A DNA stretch of 7,964 bases from Lachnospiraceae bacterium (lineage in GTDB: Bacteria > Bacillota_A > Clostridia > Lachnospirales > Lachnospiraceae). The position numbers and the translations under genes were made by a program. This document shows, one piece after another, positions 5,829 to 7,964 of the stretch (position 1 is the stretch's first letter; the number at the start of each line of letters is the position of its first letter). Location of the stretch: contig JAFXWR010000270.1 of NCBI GenBank assembly GCA_017542725.1, positions 1 through 7,964 on the forward strand, in the 5' to 3' direction. The notes under the pieces are model-generated. The model searched no databases and was not told the origin of the DNA. It worked only from the letters and a program-made list of their open reading frames with translations.

Positions 5829-7853
5829 ATGGAATTGTATAGAGGATATGTAGAACTAAATGACAATAAAAAAGCAAAATACTCATACAAAAAAGGCAAG
5901 CCCCTCTTAAGTTATGAAGATGCTGAAAAGAAAGAAAACTATGCTGGTGTTTTAAATGATGATGTAATTTTAGTTGACATTGATGATGAGAAACAATCAG
6001 AAATTTTAAAGTTAGTAGTTCAAGACCTTAAACTTAATACTCGGATAGTAAAGACAACTCGTGGTCGGCATTTTATATTTAAGAACCCAACACGAAACAA
6101 GAACTACTTAGTTAATAAATGCTACACTCACTCAACACTTGCTATAGGACTTACTGCTGATATTAAAGCTGGAATAAAAAATTCATATCAAGTACTAAAG
6201 TTTCACGGAGTCACAAGAACTATTGAGAATGAACCGGAAACCATAGACAGCTTGCCACCGTTCTTAATACCAGTCCTTGAAGCACCAGAGTTCATTGATA
6301 TGCAGGAAGGTGATGGAAGAAATCAAAATCTATTTAATTATATTTTAACTCTTCAAAAGTATGCTCTATCGATTGAAGACATAAGGCAGACATTAACACT
6401 AATTAACAAGTATATTCTATCAGCACCATTGTCAGAAAATGAACTAAATCAAATAATGAGAGATGAGGCATTCCAAAAGCCAATATTTTATGACAACAAA
6501 AGATTTATGCATGAGGTGTTTGGCGATTTCTTGCAGAATACTTATCACATAAAAAGAATCAATGGAATGCTTCATGTCTATATGGATAATGTTTATAAGC
6601 CTGATTCTAAGATGATTGAGTATTTAATGATTCTTCACATCAAAGAGTTAACATCACAAAGGCGACAAGAAGTTCTTAAGTACTTGAATGTTGTTTGTAA
6701 AGACAATATGAAAATGTCATCGGTTGATTTAATACTTTTTAATAACGGTGTTTATGACTTAAAGAACGATGAGTTTTTAGAACCGAGCCCGTCATTTATT
6801 ATTACGAACCAGATACCACATAATTACAATCCGAAAGCATACTCAGCTATAGTGGATGAAGTTCTTGATAACCTTGCGAACGGAAATAAAGAGAACAGGT
6901 TATTGCTTGAAGAGATGATAGGCTTTTGCTTTTATAGGAGATCAGAAGATGGTCGTTGTTTTATCTTAAAGGGTAAGGAGTCAAATGGTAAGTCAACTTT
7001 ACTAACTGCACTTTTTACACTACTTGGCGAAGATAATGCATCATCACTTGATTTAAAAGACCTTGATGATAGGTTTTCAACCATAATGCTTCACAACAAG
7101 TTGGCAAACATCGGTGATGATATTTCTGATCAATACATACCTTCAGCTGGTGTGTTTAAAAAGATTGTTACTGGTAACCGAATCACTGCAGAGCAGAAGG
7201 GTGTTGATAAGACAGAGTTCTATCCATATAGCAAACTTATATTTTCAGCAAACAACATACCTCGAATTGGTAAGGGCAAGGATGCCGCAGCTATAGCAAG
7301 GCGTATGGTCATAGTTCCGCTCACTGCCACATTTAAAGAAGAGGGTGTTACAAGTAAAACAAATGCCACATTTAGACCTTACATAATTGATGATTTAATA
7401 TCCGAAGAGTCAATGGAGTATTTAATACTTCTTGCAATCAAAGGTCTTAAAAGGTGGCTAACAAATAAGAAATTCACTATGGGAGAGAATGTAACGAAAG
7501 CTATAGATGAGTTTAAGCACGACAATAATCCTTTACTTGGATTCTTTGAAGAACTACAAGAAGAGGGACTTGAGCAGTCACTTGATGACCATACTACGAG
7601 TGATATTTATACTCGATACAACAATTACTGTAGCGAGAATGGATTTCAGGCACTGGGGAAGAATTGGTTTGTTAGACAATTGGTTGAGCACTTTCCTGAT
7701 TATGAAATTTTTAGGAAGAGTGCAAAAGTGGATGGTAAAGTTCTAAAAATTTCTTTGATCCGAAAGAAAATTGACTTAAAAACTACTGAAACTGATGAAA
7801 AGGTAGTCAGGCAAGAAAGCGGAAACGGAAATAATGAAATGACAAAAGGTTGA
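5829..7853 (+). CDS. Prim-Pol primase fused to SF3/D5-like (P4-type) helicase
   Basis: This 674-residue protein should make primers and unwind DNA. The N-terminal 150 residues are a short archaeo-eukaryotic Prim-Pol: D50/D52 in LVDIDDE, H81 in TRGRHFIF, and D111 in ADIKAG as third metal ligand. A PriCT-like linker follows (about 160-215, starting EGDGRNQNL). A D5_N-like region (about 225-340) includes NNGVYDL (305-311). The SF3/AAA+ helicase has Walker A GKESNGKST (382-390), Walker B D430/D431 (NIGDD), sensor N475 (FSANNIP) and R491/R492 as possible arginine finger. A winged-helix-like end (about 586-640) could bind origin DNA. The last 25 residues are polar and probably disordered. GAGGGGG at 5814-5820 lies eight bases before the ATG at 5829. 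The closest known model is the alpha protein of satellite phage P4, with plasmid RepA-like relatives. It probably assembles as a hexamer at an origin and works with the family B polymerase upstream. Confidence 0.93.
   Translation: MELYRGYVELNDNKKAKYSYKKGKPLLSYEDAEKKENYAGVLNDDVILVDIDDEKQSEILKLVVQDLKLNTRIVKTTRGRHFIFKNPTRNKNYLVNKCYTHSTLAIGLTADIKAGIKNSYQVLKFHGVTRTIENEPETIDSLPPFLIPVLEAPEFIDMQEGDGRNQNLFNYILTLQKYALSIEDIRQTLTLINKYILSAPLSENELNQIMRDEAFQKPIFYDNKRFMHEVFGDFLQNTYHIKRINGMLHVYMDNVYKPDSKMIEYLMILHIKELTSQRRQEVLKYLNVVCKDNMKMSSVDLILFNNGVYDLKNDEFLEPSPSFIITNQIPHNYNPKAYSAIVDEVLDNLANGNKENRLLLEEMIGFCFYRRSEDGRCFILKGKESNGKSTLLTALFTLLGEDNASSLDLKDLDDRFSTIMLHNKLANIGDDISDQYIPSAGVFKKIVTGNRITAEQKGVDKTEFYPYSKLIFSANNIPRIGKGKDAAAIARRMVIVPLTATFKEEGVTSKTNATFRPYIIDDLISEESMEYLILLAIKGLKRWLTNKKFTMGENVTKAIDEFKHDNNPLLGFFEELQEEGLEQSLDDHTTSDIYTRYNNYCSENGFQALGKNWFVRQLVEHFPDYEIFRKSAKVDGKVLKISLIRKKIDLKTTETDEKVVRQESGNGNNEMTKG
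7800..7811 (+). repeat. First copy of a 12-bp direct repeat (coding)
   Basis: AAGGTAGTCAGG occurs here inside the last codons of the primase-helicase gene and again, exactly, at 7875-7886 in the non-coding DNA, 75 bases further on. It contains the octamer GGTAGTCA that is iterated downstream. Confidence 0.6.
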
Positions 7854-7874
7854 TTTTAGTGGGTTTTTATAATT

Positions 7875-7898
7875 AAGGTAGTCAGGTAGACAGGTATT
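7875..7898 (+). repeat. Iteron-like tandem octamers
   Basis: Three consecutive 8-bp units start GGTA: GGTAGTCA (7877-7884), GGTAGACA (7885-7892) and a degenerate GGTATT (7893-7898). The first, with its flanks, is an exact 12-bp copy of 7800-7811. Head-to-tail short repeats of this kind are typical binding sites for replication initiators or repressors. Confidence 0.6.
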
Positions 7899-7917
7899 AT
7901 ATATCTATAGAGGTTTA

Positions 7918-7952
7918 GTAAATTTACAAAATTTTCTTAATTTCTTGTAAAT
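7918..7952. repeat. Short inverted repeat in AT-rich DNA
   Basis: ATTTACAA (7922-7929) is repeated inverted as TTGTAAAT (7945-7952) with a 15-base loop. The left arm overlaps a perfect 10-bp palindrome, GTAAATTTAC (7918-7927). The arms are too AT-rich for a strong terminator; an operator or part of an origin is more plausible. TTTCTT is repeated in the loop region at 7933-7938 and 7941-7946. Confidence 0.45.
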
Positions 7953-7964
7953 AAATAATATATA

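Larger units (their letters stand above)
7854..7964. other. AT-rich non-coding end with repeats; candidate origin or control region
   Basis: No reading frame with a usable start was found in these 111 bases. The left half carries the octamer repeats at 7877-7898. The right half (7918-7964) is almost purely A and T with a short inverted repeat, and would melt easily. Repeats beside an AT-rich stretch, right after a primase-helicase gene, are the usual make-up of an iteron-type origin, so this is a candidate; a regulatory site for the next transcription unit is the main alternative. No GC-rich hairpin with a T run is visible, so a classic terminator is not supported. Confidence 0.4.

Noticed and set aside
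7114..7746. Two plus-strand ORFs of 60 and 79 codons inside the primase-helicase gene
   Set aside because: They read the helicase and winged-helix coding DNA in other frames, and I recognise no domain in either.
7854..7880. Rho-independent terminator after the primase-helicase gene
   Set aside because: A short T run is present (7864-7869) but no stable GC-containing stem precedes it.
7923..7953. Promoter with TTTACA and TAAATA boxes
   Set aside because: Spacing would be 19 bases and both boxes are poor matches in DNA so AT-rich that such hits are expected by chance.

Overview
The window looks like the DNA replication and recombination module of a tailed bacteriophage or prophage from a low-GC Firmicutes host, most likely of the Clostridia type. 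All genes lie on the + strand and are tightly packed. Gaps are 0-35 bases, one junction is an ATGA overlap, and nearly every start is preceded by an AGGAGG-like ribosome binding site. The DNA is AT-rich, arginine codons are mostly AGA, and TGA is used as a stop, so the standard bacterial code applies. No tRNA, rRNA, CRISPR array, insertion sequence or structural phage gene is visible. The phage origin is inferred from the gene families.

Layout, left to right. (1) The C-terminal part of an SNF2-type helicase, cut by the window edge. (2) A cysteine-rich, coiled-coil protein of unknown function, best started at the TTG at 511. (3) A VRR-NUC nuclease. (4) A 527-residue protein joining a RecB/Cas4-like PD-(D/E)XK nuclease with four candidate iron-sulfur cysteines to a Sak4/AAA-type ATPase. 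A strong Shine-Dalgarno and in-frame ATG lie exactly at the domain junction. (5) A DUF669 protein with an SSB-like acidic tail. (6) A compact family B DNA polymerase with a proofreading exonuclease. (7) A HAD phosphatase fused to an unknown helical domain. (8) A primase-helicase with an archaeo-eukaryotic-type Prim-Pol domain and an SF3/D5-like helicase. The last 111 bases are non-coding and AT-rich. They carry 8-bp iterated repeats and a short inverted repeat, and are a candidate replication origin or control site.

Inferred working model: the primase-helicase opens the origin, unwinds the fork and lays primers. The family B polymerase extends them. The DUF669 protein coats single strands. 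The nuclease/ATPase, with VRR-NUC and SNF2 proteins, processes and anneals ends for recombination-dependent replication or repair. The HAD protein may act on nucleotides, but its substrate is unknown.

The points most worth a second look are the possible two-in-one nuclease/recombinase gene with an internal start at 2096, the iteron-like cluster after the primase-helicase gene, and the pairing of an SSB-like tail with a Sak4-like ATPase.
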